Part shown: piece after piece, positions 34,939 through 47,599 of the stretch
Numbering within the stretch: position 1 is the first letter of the stretch
Layout of the letters: each line of letters starts with the position of its first letter
Assembly (NCBI GenBank): GCA_033065855.1
Contig: JAVXUO010002832.1
Location: 259,001-323,000, forward strand
DNA: 64,000 bases
Direction: 5' to 3'
Source of the DNA: Escallonia rubra
Taxonomy: Eukaryota; Streptophyta; Magnoliopsida; Escalloniales; Escalloniaceae
Notes under the pieces: generated by a model
Told to the model about the DNA's origin: nothing
Databases searched by the model: none
The model's input: only the letters and a program-made list of their open reading frames with translations
Translations under genes and position numbers: made by a program

Positions 34939-36350
34939 TTTGCAGAGTCTATGCGCTCACCCTTGATTTAATAATTCTCTTTTTGCCTTAGATCTGTTAA
35001 TGACGAAGAGTGGGCATTTCGTTTTCTGTGCTATGTTGAATGCAGAAACAGTGGAATGATGAATTTTCTTCCAATGGAGTTTATCATCAAAATTTTATGA
35101 TAAGTGCCTCTACAATTCTTCATTTATCTTTGTACCAATAGACCCCCGTTATCTTTGGCGTTCCGAGTTCACGCTAAATGACTCGATTAAATAAGCACGT
35201 CTGCACGTGCATTGAATTGTGTTGTGTTCTTATCCAAGCAGCCTGTAATGTCGTCTATTGACGTCTTTAGACTGACTTCTTTTATTCTTTAAGTTCAGGC
35301 TGAGATAGTAGATGCACTTGGCAATTTGCTGCTAAAATTTATGAAAGTTGCAACTCAACTGGCATAAAAAGGTGTTAGCTGTTAACTTAAGTCGTGTTGA
35401 GGTTGACAAAAAGGGTTCATTCGTGATGGTCGATCCACAAGTTGCCCTAAAAATGCCATGTGTGCATGTTAATATCTGAATGAAAAGTAGCAATTCTTGC
35501 ATGGGTAATATCCCAATGAAAATTTGATAAGGGCTATATCCTCCTTTTTTTCTTGAGATGTTTTTCAATTGACTAGGAAGGAAGGAAGAAGAAATTCGTA
35601 TCCTTTGGTGGTTTGTCCCTTTCTTTTGAACGTCGTGCTATGAGTTTAAACAACAAAGATGTTTGTTAAAAGATAGAAGATGAGGAGGAGCTAGTAAATT
35701 GATCCTTCCTCCCTCAGACTTTGTCAATGTTTTAGTATGATACTTCCCCCAGTATGTCTCGTATAACAATCTGTTGCTGCAACAACTTTAATAATGTTAA
35801 ACTGCATTTAACGATTCCAGTAGAGATGCTATACAACTGAAGCAACTTGTTGTTTCTAAGGTAAGGTTATGGCTACCTCAAGTATAGATTCCTCTGACGA
35901 GGAAGTCTATCTGGCTTAGCACGCTACGTCATGTGGTTTCGGTTGATCAAGAGTTGCTCTCTCACCAACAATTTCGTTCGTCCAATACTTTAATTGCGCG
36001 ATTTGCAAATCGTCAAGTCTTTAACCAAATTTTTGTTTAACGAATCGTCAATCAATTCTGGATACTTATAATGACCGTGGAGGTTGAATCAATGGGGGAT
36101 TTAGTAGGCTTGGAATGTCTGCTTACTCGAGGTCTGCGGAATATGCATGGAACTCTCTTAGTTTTAGTTCGTTGGACTCCCTGACGTGTTTTCCTCGTTT
36201 GGATTTCTCTACAGTTGATCTATGGGTTTGTCTAACATGATGTTGTTGCAGAGACTTTCTTTTATAAGGCTGCTTTGCAGTTTGGAGGCTATTTTGTTAA
36301 AGTGTTGGAGGTGGACTGGTCGGAGACTAGACGAAATCATTGTAATATTG
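34939..36350. other. Downstream of the ATP synthase gene, 3' UTR then intergenic
   Basis: AATAAT (about 34969) is a possible polyadenylation signal. Further right, no gene or repeat was recognised. Confidence 0.5.
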
Positions 36351-36600
36351 AGGTTGGTTTTATGGTAAATCTTAGCTGATTATTCACTTGGATCTTTAGA
36401 GACAATTTAGTGAGCATTATAATTTAAGACCTCTAGCGACAATTTTTAAGAACCATAAGTTGTAAATTATCAACAGTTTTTATAATTGATATTATTTTGT
36501 GTCTTTAGTGACGATTGACTTGAACAATATCATTAACGAGCATAAGCGACATTCTTATCGAGCAACCATAAGTTGTAATTGATGAAACTAGGTGCAATTG
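36350..36600 (+). mobile_element. Fragment related to the LTR at 49407 (TTTAGCGACA motif)
   Basis: The phrases CTCTAGCGACAATTTTTAAG, AACCATAAGTTGTAA, CTTTAGTGACGATT and AAGCGACATTC are spaced like those in the U3-like part of the LTR at 49440-49870. This is a degraded fossil piece with unclear ends. Confidence 0.5.
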
Positions 36601-36830
36601 ATAAATAATGAAGACGTAAGAGGCCGACTTGGAAAATTATAATTAGTTCATGTGTTATTACATACATAAAATGAAATTTGTCAATGATTAGTTGTTTCCT
36701 TTAATTGTTATTATTATTTTTTACATATTTACATACATAGAAGGTCAACAGAGAGAGGGAGAAAGAGAGAGCAGAGGAAAGAAATTAGAGGCATTTTGGT
36801 TCCCCCATTTCGATTACACCCAGAATTATA

Positions 36831-36860
36831 TGCCAGAGAGAGAGAGAGAGAGAGAGAGGC
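36831..36860. repeat. (GA)n microsatellite
   Basis: About 14 GA dinucleotides, in a purine-rich stretch that starts near 36750. Confidence 0.9.
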
Positions 36861-37715
36861 AGCGGTCAGTAGAACTCTGAAGAGTTTGGATTTTATTTCG
36901 ATAAATTTCTACACTCCGTGATCGATATAATCTACTACAACTTCGGTGTGTTTTGGGGGGTTGAGAGCAGTGTGTGAGTGATGATTCTGTGAATGTGAGG
37001 AAACGGAGATCAAAACTACAACCTTTTTCATCTGTGAGGGAGGTAGCAAGAGTTTTAGAGAGAGTGAGAGGTTGTAGGCTGTTTTTCCAATGCCGTTGCC
37101 TGATTCCGGCGACAGAGCCGCCACCGCTAGTGGCTGTGGCTCGGATTTGGGCTAACATGTTTTTGTTTTGAAGGTTTTCGAAGCTTCTCGTCAGATTTTG
37201 GCTGTGTTCATAAGCTGGTGACTGGGTTGTAACTCACTAAGCTGCTCGTGGTTTCTTGACTGGCCATTTGGCTCCGACGGTGCTAAACCTTTGAACCTTA
37301 GACGGCAGGTGGTGGTGTAGAAGTTTGGCTGTTTAGCCGGGTTCGGTGGCTGTTGGACGGTGGGGTTCTTTCTCTCGATTTTACATTTGGTTGGCGACTG
37401 ACCTGGTCGGTGTTTTGTTGCGGTCCTGTTGCCGGTGAAGCAGGTCTAGTTGTAGGTTGAGCAGGCCCATCGCCGGTTGTGATTTCCCGGTTTCTCTTTG
37501 TTTGACTAGTTGTTTTCGTGTCTCCGGCGCTGTCATGGTACTTTGCCGGTGATCGGGGCTGTTGTCTCCCCCCCCTCTCCCCCTTCGCCCTTTCCCCTTA
37601 TTCCTTTTCCCCCGGCCGTCTGCCTTGCTGTGCTGGCCCTAATTCTGGGCTGCTGCACAGGCCCTAATTAGGGTTTGTGCAGTAACCCTTGCCAATTTTT
37701 TAAGGGACTGTTCTT

Positions 37716-39509
37716 ATGGCGTCTTCTGATCTTACTTTGAACGAGACCGTTCTTGGTGACGGTCGTTCATTTGTGGTGCCTGTCGGCACTCGGGTTTCCG
37801 ATTTCCTAAAATGACATGCTCAGTCTGCTCGTAATGATGTCACTTGTGTTCTCAATTTGGTGGCTTCTCCTTCACCGCCGGTCAAATGTCGGGAGGCTAC
37901 CCCTGGCCCTTCGGGTAGTGATATTTAGGGATATCCGGTACTGGCAAAGAGTGATGGACCTCTTTTGAAGAAAATTGATGGTTCAGACTGTTTTGATGAG
38001 GAAGCAGTTGTTCTCACGGAAATTAGTGGGTTATAGGATCGCTTCTTGAACGGTTCATTGTCAGCCCGCCAATTTGGTTTGCTTATGGAGGAGCTTGAGT
38101 GCCGGTGACAGGTCGGTGATGAGAAATGTGTGTGGCAGGCAAAGGTGGACTCACTTCGGTGGCAGCTAGGTTCAGAGTCGCTACTGGCTTCGGTCCCGTT
38201 CTCGAGATAAAGGTGGTACCGTTCGGGGTGTTAGAGGAGGTAGGGGCAATTGGGGTGATGCTCGACCTAGAGGAGGGGCAGCCTTTGGTGAGGATAAGGG
38301 AGGAGGAGATACTAGGGCAGACGCTCAGCGCCTTATTGGTTCTTCACCACATATATCCTGGGCTGACAAGGTGAAACTGGGGCCTTCCAATTCTAGAGGT
38401 AAAATGAAATTATCTTACTTCCCACCGACTATTTTTGACGGAAAGGTGCAAGTTTCTCCCCCTAAATTCATTGCTGAAGAGGGTACTAAATTGTGGGGTA
38501 ATTGTGTTGTAGGCTACTTTCTCGATAAAAATTGCCTTATTTCACTGTTAACAACATTGCCCATAAACTGTGGTTGAAAGATCAGTTACAAAAGGTTTTA
38601 GTTGATGATAAGGGTTTTTATTTCTTTAAATTCTCTTATGTGGATACGCTAGACAAGATTCTGGATTTGGGTCTATGGTATTTTGCGAACAAATTAATTG
38701 TGTTGCAACGTTGGAAACTTGGTATGAATCTATGAAAGGAATCCCTTGATGTTCTACCGTTGTGGGTTAGACTCTACAACATTCATGTTGAGTACCTGAT
38801 AGCTAGTGGGTTGAGTTACATAGCGAGTGGCATTGGAAAGCCACTATATGCGGACTCACTTACTGAGAGCTGTGAGCGAATAAGTTTTGTCCGAGTGTGT
38901 GTTGAGGTTTTTGCAACCAGGGAGCTCGTTGATGAGCTTCTTATTGTGCCAAACTTGAGTACCTTGCAGGAAGGGGATTCCCCCTCTGATCCTATGACTG
39001 TTCGGGTAGATTATCAGTGGCGCCTTCTAGTTTGCACGATGTGCAAGTGTTTTGGACATACTACCCTTACTTGTACTTGGACTGAGAGAGATATTCCCCC
39101 TTCTCCTTCAATGTCTGTTCCAAAGCGATCTGACACGATCCTTCCTGCCTCTGTTGCTGCTCTGGCGAAAGAAGCAGAGTGGACAACCGTGAAAAGCAAA
39201 GGCAAGAACAAAGTCAGTAGGGATTCTTCGTCTTCTTCATCTCTTGGTCATATTCAGCAGAATCGTAGTCAACTGGAGACTAGACACCAACAGAAGCTTG
39301 GCATCCAGGTGCAGGTTAGTGCCCAGCAAGCTTCTTCTCAGCAAAAGGTTAGTATTCAGCAGTCTACTCTACTTGAGGTACCTTGTCATTTTCATAATTT
39401 GCCTATTGGTGATCGTGCTTTGCACTCTGATTTGCATTTAGATTCCGGCCTGATTGTGCACTCTGAGTCGAGTTCTGATTTGGACTCTGATTCAGATTTC
39501 ATTCCCTGA
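37716..39509 (+). pseudogene. LINE ORF1 (DUF4283 plus CCHC zinc knuckle), decayed
   Basis: ORF1 proteins of plant L1-type LINEs bind the element RNA. The reading begins MASSDLTLNETVLGDGRSF at 37716 and contains several stops. A DUF4283-type segment is recognisable at 38400-38740 (GNCVVGYFLDKN, then LWYFANKLIVLQRW). A clean frame of 249 codons at 38760-39509 carries LWVRLYNIHVEYL and a zinc knuckle C-x2-C-x4-H-x4-C (CTMCKCFGHTTLTC). A serine/glutamine-rich tail follows. At least four interruptions are visible before 38760. Confidence 0.75.
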
Positions 39510-39669
39510 TCTCTTACTCCAAATAATAGTATGTCTTCTAATTCTGGCAATAAAATAAACCTTGACTCTAGTGTTAATAATAAGAAGAAAAAGAAGAAGT
39601 CTCCCCGTAGGGGAAACCTCACCTGACTCTTACTTCTAGGTTTGTAGCATCCTTTTGGTATTTTGGTAT

Positions 39670-42600
39670 CATGCATAACATCTTTTGCTGGAATTCTCGA
39701 GGATTCAACACAAGTGGTAAGCAAGTGGAGGCCTAACATATGATTGCCTCCTTAAGTTTTATGCTTTTTGGGATCTTGGAAACCAGAGTAGCTGCCCCTA
39801 ATGCGTCAGTTATATATAACCGTAGATTTCTTGGATGGTCTTTTATAAATAACTACCAAATTTTCGTGAATGGTAGAATTTGGGTTTTGTGGAATCCCAA
39901 AGTAGTTAATGTTACTTGTCTTGGTATGTCAGATCAAATAATTCACTATCACATGAACTTAATAGATATGTTGCTTCCTTTGTGTATGGATCAAATGAGC
40001 TTGAGTATAGGTCTCGTCTTTTGGGAATGATCCTTGGTTGTTACTTGGTGATTTCAATGCCATTCAGAGTCCGAGTGAGAAGTTAGGGGGGTAGCAATAG
40101 GTGGCCTCGTTACTATCAGGAGTTCCATGAATGTTTGGTTGCCTCAGAACTTTCTGATTTAAAGTATTCTGGTTGTTTTTATACGTGGACCAACTGTCAG
40201 GATGATGGTAATACTATTTGTAGGAAGCTTGACCGTGTCCTTGTTAACAACAGTTGGATCTCTTAATTTCCTAAATTAGAAGCGTTTTTTTTTGTCGTAG
40301 AGGTATCTCTGATCATTCACCCATCCTCGTCCATTCTCTTGTCAAAGTTGACAAGGTGCCCAAGCCGTTTAATTTTTTTAATATTTGGGTCAATCATCAT
40401 AAGTTTTTGCCTTTGGTTGCTAACGTGTGGGGGCACGCCCCTTGCGGGTTGTGCTATGTTTAGGATTGTCAGGAAGCTAAAGCTGCTTAAGGACTTCAAT
40501 AAAGAACACTTTAGCAACATTTCAGGTAGACTTGATGCGGCTACGACTTCCTTGGAGTATGCTCAGAACATGTTAGCGTTGAACCCTCTTGACCCAGTGT
40601 GGCTTTGGATTGAAAAGAAGAAGCTAGAACTTTTTGCTAGAGTGAGTGGTGAGGAGGAGAGTTTTCTCAAGCAAAAATCTGGGATTCACTAGCTAGATGT
40701 GGGAGATAAAAATAACAATTTTTTTTCAAGTCAGTGAACAAGAGAAGGAATTTCAATAAAATTAGTTTTCTTCTTCGGTCTGACGGGACCATACTTGAAG
40801 ACTCAGATTTGGTTAAGGCTTCGATTGTTGACCATTTTTAGAGTTTGTTAGGGACTCGTGGTCAGGGTAACTATCTGGGATTGACTGAGCTGAGGAACTG
40901 GATGTTGAAGTCCCTTTCAAATTCTCAGCAGCGTGAGATGGGTCGTGAGGTTACTGAGGAAGAGATCCAAAAGGTTTTCTTCTTTCTCAAGGATGGTAAG
41001 TCCCCTGGTCCTAATGGGTATAATGCCTTCTTTTTAAGAGGGCATGGCATATTGTGGGTGAGGAGATAGTGGAAACGATTCAAGATTTTTTTGGGAATGG
41101 TCAGCTTCTCAAAGAAGTTAACAATACTTTTCTTGTCTTAATCCCCAAAGTGTCTAATATCTCGAGTCTTAATGATTACAGCCTATTTCTTGTTGTAACA
41201 CGATTTATAAATGCATTGCCAAGATCATTCCTAATCGTGTTAAGGTGGTGCCTTGGGACCTCATTGATCCTTTCTAGACGGCTTTCGTTGCCTCTCAGAG
41301 TATTGCATATTATCCTTTTGTCTCATGAGCTCATGCGAAACTATCATCGGGAGGATTTCAGGGTTCCTAGATGCACCATGAAGGTGGATTTGATGAAGGC
41401 CTATGATTGTTTGCATTGGGATTTTCTCTTTGATGTGTTGGTTTGCCTTAGATTTCCTTATACAGTTATTAGATGGATCAAAGCTTGTGTTTCTAGCACG
41501 AACTTTTCGATCATCATAAATGGGAAATCTAATGGTTTCTTTCAGGGTAGGCGAGATATCAGGCAGGGGGATCCGATGTCCCCCTACCTTTTTGTTTTTT
41601 GCGTGGATGTTCTTGCATGGATGTTGCAAAGGCTAGTAGTTGGTAGTCAGTTTCGCTACCACTAGAGGTGCCAAAAGGATGGTGTCTTTCAGCTTGCAAA
41701 CTAATGATCTCATGCTCTTTTATCGGGGTGACCTCCCTTCGGTTCAGGTCTTGAAACATGGTCTCTCTGTATTCCAGCAGCTCTCCAGACTCGTTCCCAA
41801 TCCTAACAAGAGCCATGTTTTTTTCTCTGGTTTTGAGACTATTACCAAGGCTTTAATCTCTTCTTGTCTTGGCTTTCTTGAGGGAGAGCTCCTTATGCGG
41901 TATCTGGGAGTCACTCTGATCTCCCTTTGTTTACGGAAAGAGGACTGCCAGCCTCTCCTGGACCATAATGTGAAGAAAGTCAAGCATTGAACTTGCAATT
42001 ACCTATCGTACACTGGTAGGGTTCAATTGATTATATCAGTGTTGTTCTCTATCCAGGTGTATTGGGCTTCAGTTTTTATCCTTCCAAAGAAGTGATTCTA
42101 TAGATGGAGAGGATATTTTGATTTTTCCTTTGGAAGGGTACGAGGCTTTGTACCATGGGAGCCAAGGTAGCTTGGGCTGATGTATGTTGTCCTAAGGCAG
42201 AAGGTGGCCTGGGTATCAAGCAGATTGAGGTGTGGAACTTTGCTGCCATCTCTAGGCACAATTGGTCCATCATATCATTCAGGTCAGATTCTCTCTGTCC
42301 GAGGTGGGTCAAGCCCAACATTCTGATAGGAAGAAGTTTTTGCGAAGTCTATTGTCCCAGTGATTGTAGCTGGTCCTGGGTAAAAAATTCTCATGGTTAG
42401 GGATATGATTCGCTATTTCCTCTGGTATGTAGTTGGGGATGGCAATAGGATCTTTCTGCTGTTTGACTGGTGGCATTCGATAAGTCCTGTCATTCATACC
42501 CTTGCTGGTAGGATTATTTCTGACTTGGGTCTGATTAAGCGAGCGAAGATTTTTGATGTGATCTTGAGTTCCTCGTGGTGTTGGCCTGTGTCCAGTACAC

Positions 42601-43260
42601 TTGAGCTATGGAGTTGCGCGAGAGTACCCCTAGCTCTTTTCATCCTTCCCTGGATATGCCTGATGGAATCGTCTGGACGATAAGTGGTTCTGGGGATTTC
42701 TCCATTGTGAGTATGTGGGAAGCCCTTCGACACAAGTGGTCTTTAGCTAGGTGGGCTTGCCTACTGTAGTGTAAGTGGCGTGTTCCATGCCATAACTTCG
42801 TCTTATGGCTGGCCATTAGGGAGAGGTTAAGTACGCAGGATACACTTTTTGCTTTTCATGTCATTCCTAGCATGAGCTATGTTTTATGTCGCATTCCTTT
42901 TGACTCCCATGATCATCTATTTTTTAGCTGCCCTTTGACGTATAGATTATGGTCTTTTATTCAAAAGAAATGCAATTTTCACTAGTCTATGTTATGTTGG
43001 TAGGGTACGATTGATAGAGCTTCCTCTGAGTGGCAGGGCCCTGGATTCCCGACATCTCTCTGCCGGATAGCTTTTGCAGCACTAGTGTACTACATTTGGA
43101 TAGAACGAAATCTTCGTTCTTTCCAAAATAAGTATACTGATGTGGTTTCTTGTTCTGCGGATCTTGTGCAGGCCATCCGGTAGAGGTTGTTCTCTTCTAG
43201 AAAAGTAGCCAATTCCCCAACTAACCGATGGTTCTAGGGTGAATGGCTACTCCCCGACTT
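39670..43260 (+). pseudogene. LINE ORF2 (endonuclease, reverse transcriptase, zf-RVT), decayed
   Basis: The endonuclease begins MHNIFCWNSRGFN (39671), the usual N-terminal motif of plant LINE endonucleases, and breaks soon after. The reverse transcriptase is recognised at 40920-41660 by KDGKSPGPNGYNAFF, KVDLMKAYDCLHWDFL and RQGDPMSPYLFVFC. The catalytic FADD box reads QTND in the frame at 41640-41990 (QTNDLMLFYRGD), so one metal-binding aspartate is lost. The zf-RVT region follows at 42393-42683, with further decayed zf-RVT text to about 43260. Frame shifts and stops occur roughly every 200-600 bp. Confidence 0.75.
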
Positions 43261-44449
43261 CATATTCGCTTGATCCTGTCCTGGTAAATTTTTGATGATA
43301 TTTGTTTCTGGGTGGGGTTCAGTCTTCATCTTTTCTCAGTTTTCTTCTTCTTGTTCTCCCTTCTTCGGGTGGTGAGATATAACATTCGGCCATGGGAGTG
43401 CATTAGGGCCACTGCCCTGGGTAGCTTGGTAGAGGGATGAGTGTTTCTTTCCTGAGTGATGGGTGTGGACCAGTTGAGGCTTGATGCAATGCTTCCTGTG
43501 GTTATCTTGCCTTTTGCTAATGAATTTCAGGTTTGGCTCTTTCCCTTACTTTCGGCTATCTAAGCAGACTTATTCTCTCACTCATGTCTTGGGGGTGAGG
43601 TTCTGGTAGCCTCTTGGCTATGTGGGGTTTCTTTCCCCTACGCACTTGTTGTTCAGCTTGATTGGCGCTCATACCCGTATTCATGCTATGTCTTCATCAG
43701 CTGGCTATGCCGTTTTTACTTCCTCTCAGGGGACCCTTTGCAAGCGGGTCCCCAATCTTTTGATGAGGGGATTTGATTCCTGGTATTCTATTTGTGCTTA
43801 TTTTTGGGTTTCCTTCTTTGTTGATTTATGGCCTAGGATATGTATGCGGTTATCCTTATGTGCAGATGTCTATTTTAGCTAGGTTTTGAACCTTACTATG
43901 CCTCCGGGGTATGCCCTGCGTATATTGTATTCCTGGGGTATGTCCCTTGCATATGTTGTTCTTGTTAGCTATCCCGGGTATGTCTTGAGTACCTGTTTTG
44001 CTGAGGGCCTTTGGGAGCCTTATATGTTTTAGCCTCTTGTCTTTGAGGTGTTATTGAAATTGTTATTGGAGTCACCCTTCCTGGGGTATGCCTCTTGTAC
44101 ATTGTATTCTGATTCGGGCTGTATTCCTCGTTGATGTTTGGTGTGTGGAAACTCTGGTTAATGCTAGGTGTCCATGTGACCTTCTATTTACCTTGTTACG
44201 TGTGGCAGAGAGATGAGTATTATCATGGGTGCTAAGGTTGAGTGATTTTGGCGAGATGGTTTGATCCAAGTGGCGTTCTCACCTGATGATGGTGTATACT
44301 TATGATGACTGATGTGGTTGGCAGGTTTGGTCCAGATTGATATTTGACGGATTGATCCACGTACAGATAGACCCTTGCCGTTTCTAGCATGAGTTATCGC
44401 AGTTGTTAGTGCGATGGTCTTTCTACCAGGATCTCTAGACTCTCCACGT

Positions 44450-46842
44450 GGCTTCACCTATTGTTGCTACCTTCATGAGGTCACTATTGGGTCTTTCCAC
44501 AAGCAACAATCAATATTCAACGCTCACAACCGGTCAAAGCATGCATACTCAAGTCACGTGCACTTCTTATTTCTTCTACGTGACTTCGTCACCAAGAAAC
44601 TCATCCTTGCGCGACTGCTCATCACGCTCCTACCGTCGCACATCGTCCGTCGCCTGTTGGCGTACCATGGCACTTGCCCAAGGAAGTTGGCCTTGGCCTT
44701 CCCCTTGGGGTCGGCCTCAGCCTTGGCCTTCCCTATGGGGTCGGCCTCGGCCTCGGCCTTCCCTATGGGGTCGGCCTCGGCCTCGGCCTCCCCTATGGGG
44801 TCGGCCTCGGCCTCCCCTTGGGGTCGGCCTCGGCCTCCCCCTAAGGGTCGGCCTCGGCCTCCCCCTATGGGTTGGCCTTTGGTCTCCATACTTAAAACCT
44901 TCATTTCTCTTCAATGGACCATACATCATTCCGCGACCACGTCGCCCGGACATCACTCCGCGACCACGTCGCTCGGACGTCACTCCGCGACCCCAGTCGC
45001 CCGGACGTCACTCCGTGACCCCGTCGTCTAGACGTCGCCCGCGCGCCAACTCTGCGACGCTCGTCGTCCGTCGCCCGGATGTCATCTCCGTGACCCCGGT
45101 CACTGGCGTCCGGGCGTCGCACTCTAACACTCCATTGCGCCCGTGCGCCGCACCGCTAATACAGCTGTGCCCCCAGGCTCTCTGTCACACTACCGTGCTC
45201 CCGGCTAGGGATGGCAATGGGGCGGGTCGGATACGGATCTGATAAAATCCGAACCCGCCCCGCTAGTTATGAAACGTTGCCCTGCCCCGCCCCGCCACCG
45301 GGTTCTATTTATAGAATACCATAACCGATCCTATGTGAATCTAGGAGACCCGCACCCGCCCCGCCCCGCCTCATTAAGCATTACATTCCATAAAAACCCT
45401 ATCTCTCTGGGGCAATTTATCAAACAGCCAGCGTGCATTGTTTATACTATCATTTCCAGCATAACACTCAACCAAAGGACTACCCACATACACATCTACC
45501 TCAAAACCCACATACACATTTACCCACATGCTTTGGATGGTGTTAATGCCGATGGAGCGGCAGACGCAATGTGTAAGATGTTCCTATAAATCGACTATCC
45601 AGTTGGAACAATGATAATTCTTCTACAACAAAAATACACCTTCAAATTGTAGATCGTAGACAGCCCTTTTCATAAACCAAAATCGACCAGATTGTTTCAG
45701 AAACGGCGGGTACCAGCGGCTTCTCCGTCGTATCTAGGCCGAGACTTCGGCTCCGTCTCGGTGCAACTTCTCCGTTGATGTCGGCAGATCTGGGAGGGCA
45801 TGAGATTGAAGTGAGTTGCTATTATTCATGGAAGGTAAATGAGAGAGAGAAAGAGAGACGGACAGAGAGGAGAGCAGAAGACAGCCGAGAAGAGAAGTCG
45901 CAGAGAAGAGAAGACGCAACGGAGTGGCAGAGAAGAGAAGACGCAGCGGCGCCGGTGGCTCTTTGGAGTCTGCAGAAGAAGAGAGCGCCGAGTGAGAGAG
46001 AGAGAATAGATGATCTAGGGTTTTAGTTTAGGACAAAAGCTTATATATATTACATGATGGACGGCTAGGATTAACTATGTATAGGGTATGTATATCGGGG
46101 CGGGTACGGGTCGGATCACGGGGCGGGTTAGGCAGAATACCATACCCGATCCTAACCCGCTGCGGGTTTTAAAAAAATTTACCATACCCGCTCCGTGACC
46201 CGGTCAAAGTCAACATAATCCGCTCCTATAGGAGCGGGGCGGAGCGGATATCCTGCGGGTGCGGGTTGAATTGCCATCCCTACTCCTGGCACCATACGCA
46301 CTCCGTCGCGCCCATGCACGGCGCCACTAACACAAATGTGCCCTCGGCACCTTACTCACTTCATCGCGCCCATGCGCCATAATCATGTTACATGCCCCCC
46401 GGGCACCACACTCATTCACCACACCATGCGCACCTTGCCTTGGTCGTGGAACATGCTTCGACCCACTCTCCGGAGTGTGCAACATCCTGCGGGGATAGGC
46501 GACTCCTCCGGGACACTATCTCGGCTAGGCAGCTCCTCAACTCCCCTTCCGCCAGGTAGACGGCTCCTCCGGGATGCTACCTCGGCCAGTCGGGTAGACG
46601 GCTCCTCTGGGATGCTACCTTGGCGCGCTCTGGCACAAGGACTCACCCGCGAGGATATGCGACTCCTCCGAAACACTATCTCCGCCAGGGAGCTCTTCAA
46701 CTCCCCTTCCGCCAGGTAGACGGCTCCTCCGGGATGCTACATCGGCCAGTCGGGTAGATGGCTCCTCCAGGATGCTACTTTGACGTGCTCCGGCACAAAG
46801 ACTCACCCGCGGGGATATGCGACTCCTCTGAGACACTATCCT
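44450..46842 (+). mobile_element. LTR piece of the 2908-5497 family, inside the LINE 3' UTR
   Basis: Plus-sense homolog of the solo LTR at 2908-5497. It has the same order of leader (44487-44690), GGCCTTGGCC minisatellite (44690-44880), GTCGCCCGGAC repeats (44935-45120) and GGATGCTACCTCGGCCAG repeats (46490-46842). Both ends appear truncated and no target duplication is visible. The region corresponding to the TATA box and R/U5 is missing. It is interrupted by a hAT element at 45206-46282. This is a broken fossil. Confidence 0.75.
45206..46282. mobile_element. Non-autonomous hAT-like element, 1.08 kb
   Basis: The ends TAGGGATGGCAATGGGGCGG and (complement) TAGGGATGGCAATTCAACCC are inverted repeats of the hAT type. 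The flanks CTCCCGGC (45198-45205) and CTCCTGGC (46283-46290) form an 8-bp duplication with one mismatch. The subtermini are packed with CGGGT/ACCCG and GCGGG motifs. The interior 45690-46020 is GA-rich; on the minus strand it reads like a plant 5' UTR (AAACCCTAGATCATC then CT repeats). No transposase is seen. Confidence 0.9.
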
Positions 46843-47256
46843 CTTTTCTTTTGATGCAAGTGTGGCATGTTTTAGCCTAGTTTAGGTTATCTTAGTAGCT
46901 CTTGCTTAGCAAAACTTTTATTTCTTTGTTGTATTCCTGGAGTATGCCCCTTGCATATGTTGTACTTTTGTTTCATCAATTGATATATATTTTTATTTAC
47001 TGAATTTTTTTCCTGCATTTTCAATTAATGACTACTAGTTAGTTTCCTATATTAATGTGTATTACAAGTTTTTGTACTTACACACATGCACAGAAAGAAC
47101 GAGAATGGGACTGGAATGAATGAAAATTAGAGTATGAGAATTATGAATTAAAGTTTGACAGGTACAAGGTTTGGCTAAAAGTAGGCAAACGCTGCGAAAA
47201 TTTAACCAAGACTGATTAACTGCTGGTTAGTCGGTGACCCAAATTATTCTCAAGGA

Positions 47257-47446
47257 AAACTGGTCGGTTGGTCAGAGCCTAAATCCAATTTTAAGGCCAA
47301 ACTAGACGGTTGGTCAGAGACAAACTTGAATATCAAGCAAAAGTTGGCCGGTTGTTCAGAAGAAAATTAAATTTTCTTGAGAGAACCGGACGGTTGATCA
47401 TGGATCATCAAATATGCAAATTAAATAGGAAAATTGGCCGGTTAGT
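47257..47446 (+). promoter_or_regulatory. Leader array of CGGTTGGTCAG repeats, copy 2 (42-bp period)
   Basis: Five copies at 47257, 47299, 47341, 47382 and 47429, with a sixth possible at about 47223. The spacing is 41-48 bp. Cores include ACTGGTCGGTTGGTCAG, AGTTGGCCGGTTGTTCAG and ATTGGCCGGTTAGT. The array is followed by a TATA-like element (47524) and a PMD/DUF7745-like frame. It corresponds to the array at 22565-22770. Confidence 0.65.
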
Positions 47447-47523
47447 AAAAAACCAGACAATTTTTCAGACAAAATTTTTAAAATTTTCAACTCCTAAATG
47501 TATACAAATTAGGGCTACTTGAC

Positions 47524-47532
47524 TATATATAT
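47524..47532 (+). promoter_or_regulatory. TATA-like element of the second PMD/DUF7745-like locus
   Basis: TATATATAT in the context TTGACTATATATATTCAAG, about 70 bp before the first in-frame ATG (47600) and downstream of the leader array. Confidence 0.45.
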
Positions 47533-47599
47533 TCAAGACTCATCCTAGAACGAAATTAGTCCTTTCTTCTTTTTTCAGAACTCTCAGTGGCTTTAGAAG

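Larger units (their letters stand above)
37716..47005 (+). mobile_element. LINE (L1-type, plant), nearly full length but dead, split by an LTR piece
   Basis: Parts in order: ORF1 (37716-39509), endonuclease (39670-40260), reverse transcriptase (about 40700-42000), zf-RVT tail (42393-43260) and a 3' UTR (43260-44450 and 46843-47005). The 3' UTR holds several copies of CCTGGGGTATGCCCCTTGCA plus TATGTTGT (43913, 43930, 44080, 46940), and the last copy lies beyond the LTR insertion, which shows that the UTR was split. The LINE probably ends near TTGATATATATTTTTATTT. The 5' end is uncertain; a UTR-like stretch begins near 37000. Numerous stops and frame changes mean it is inactive. No flanking duplication was found. 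Confidence 0.75.
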
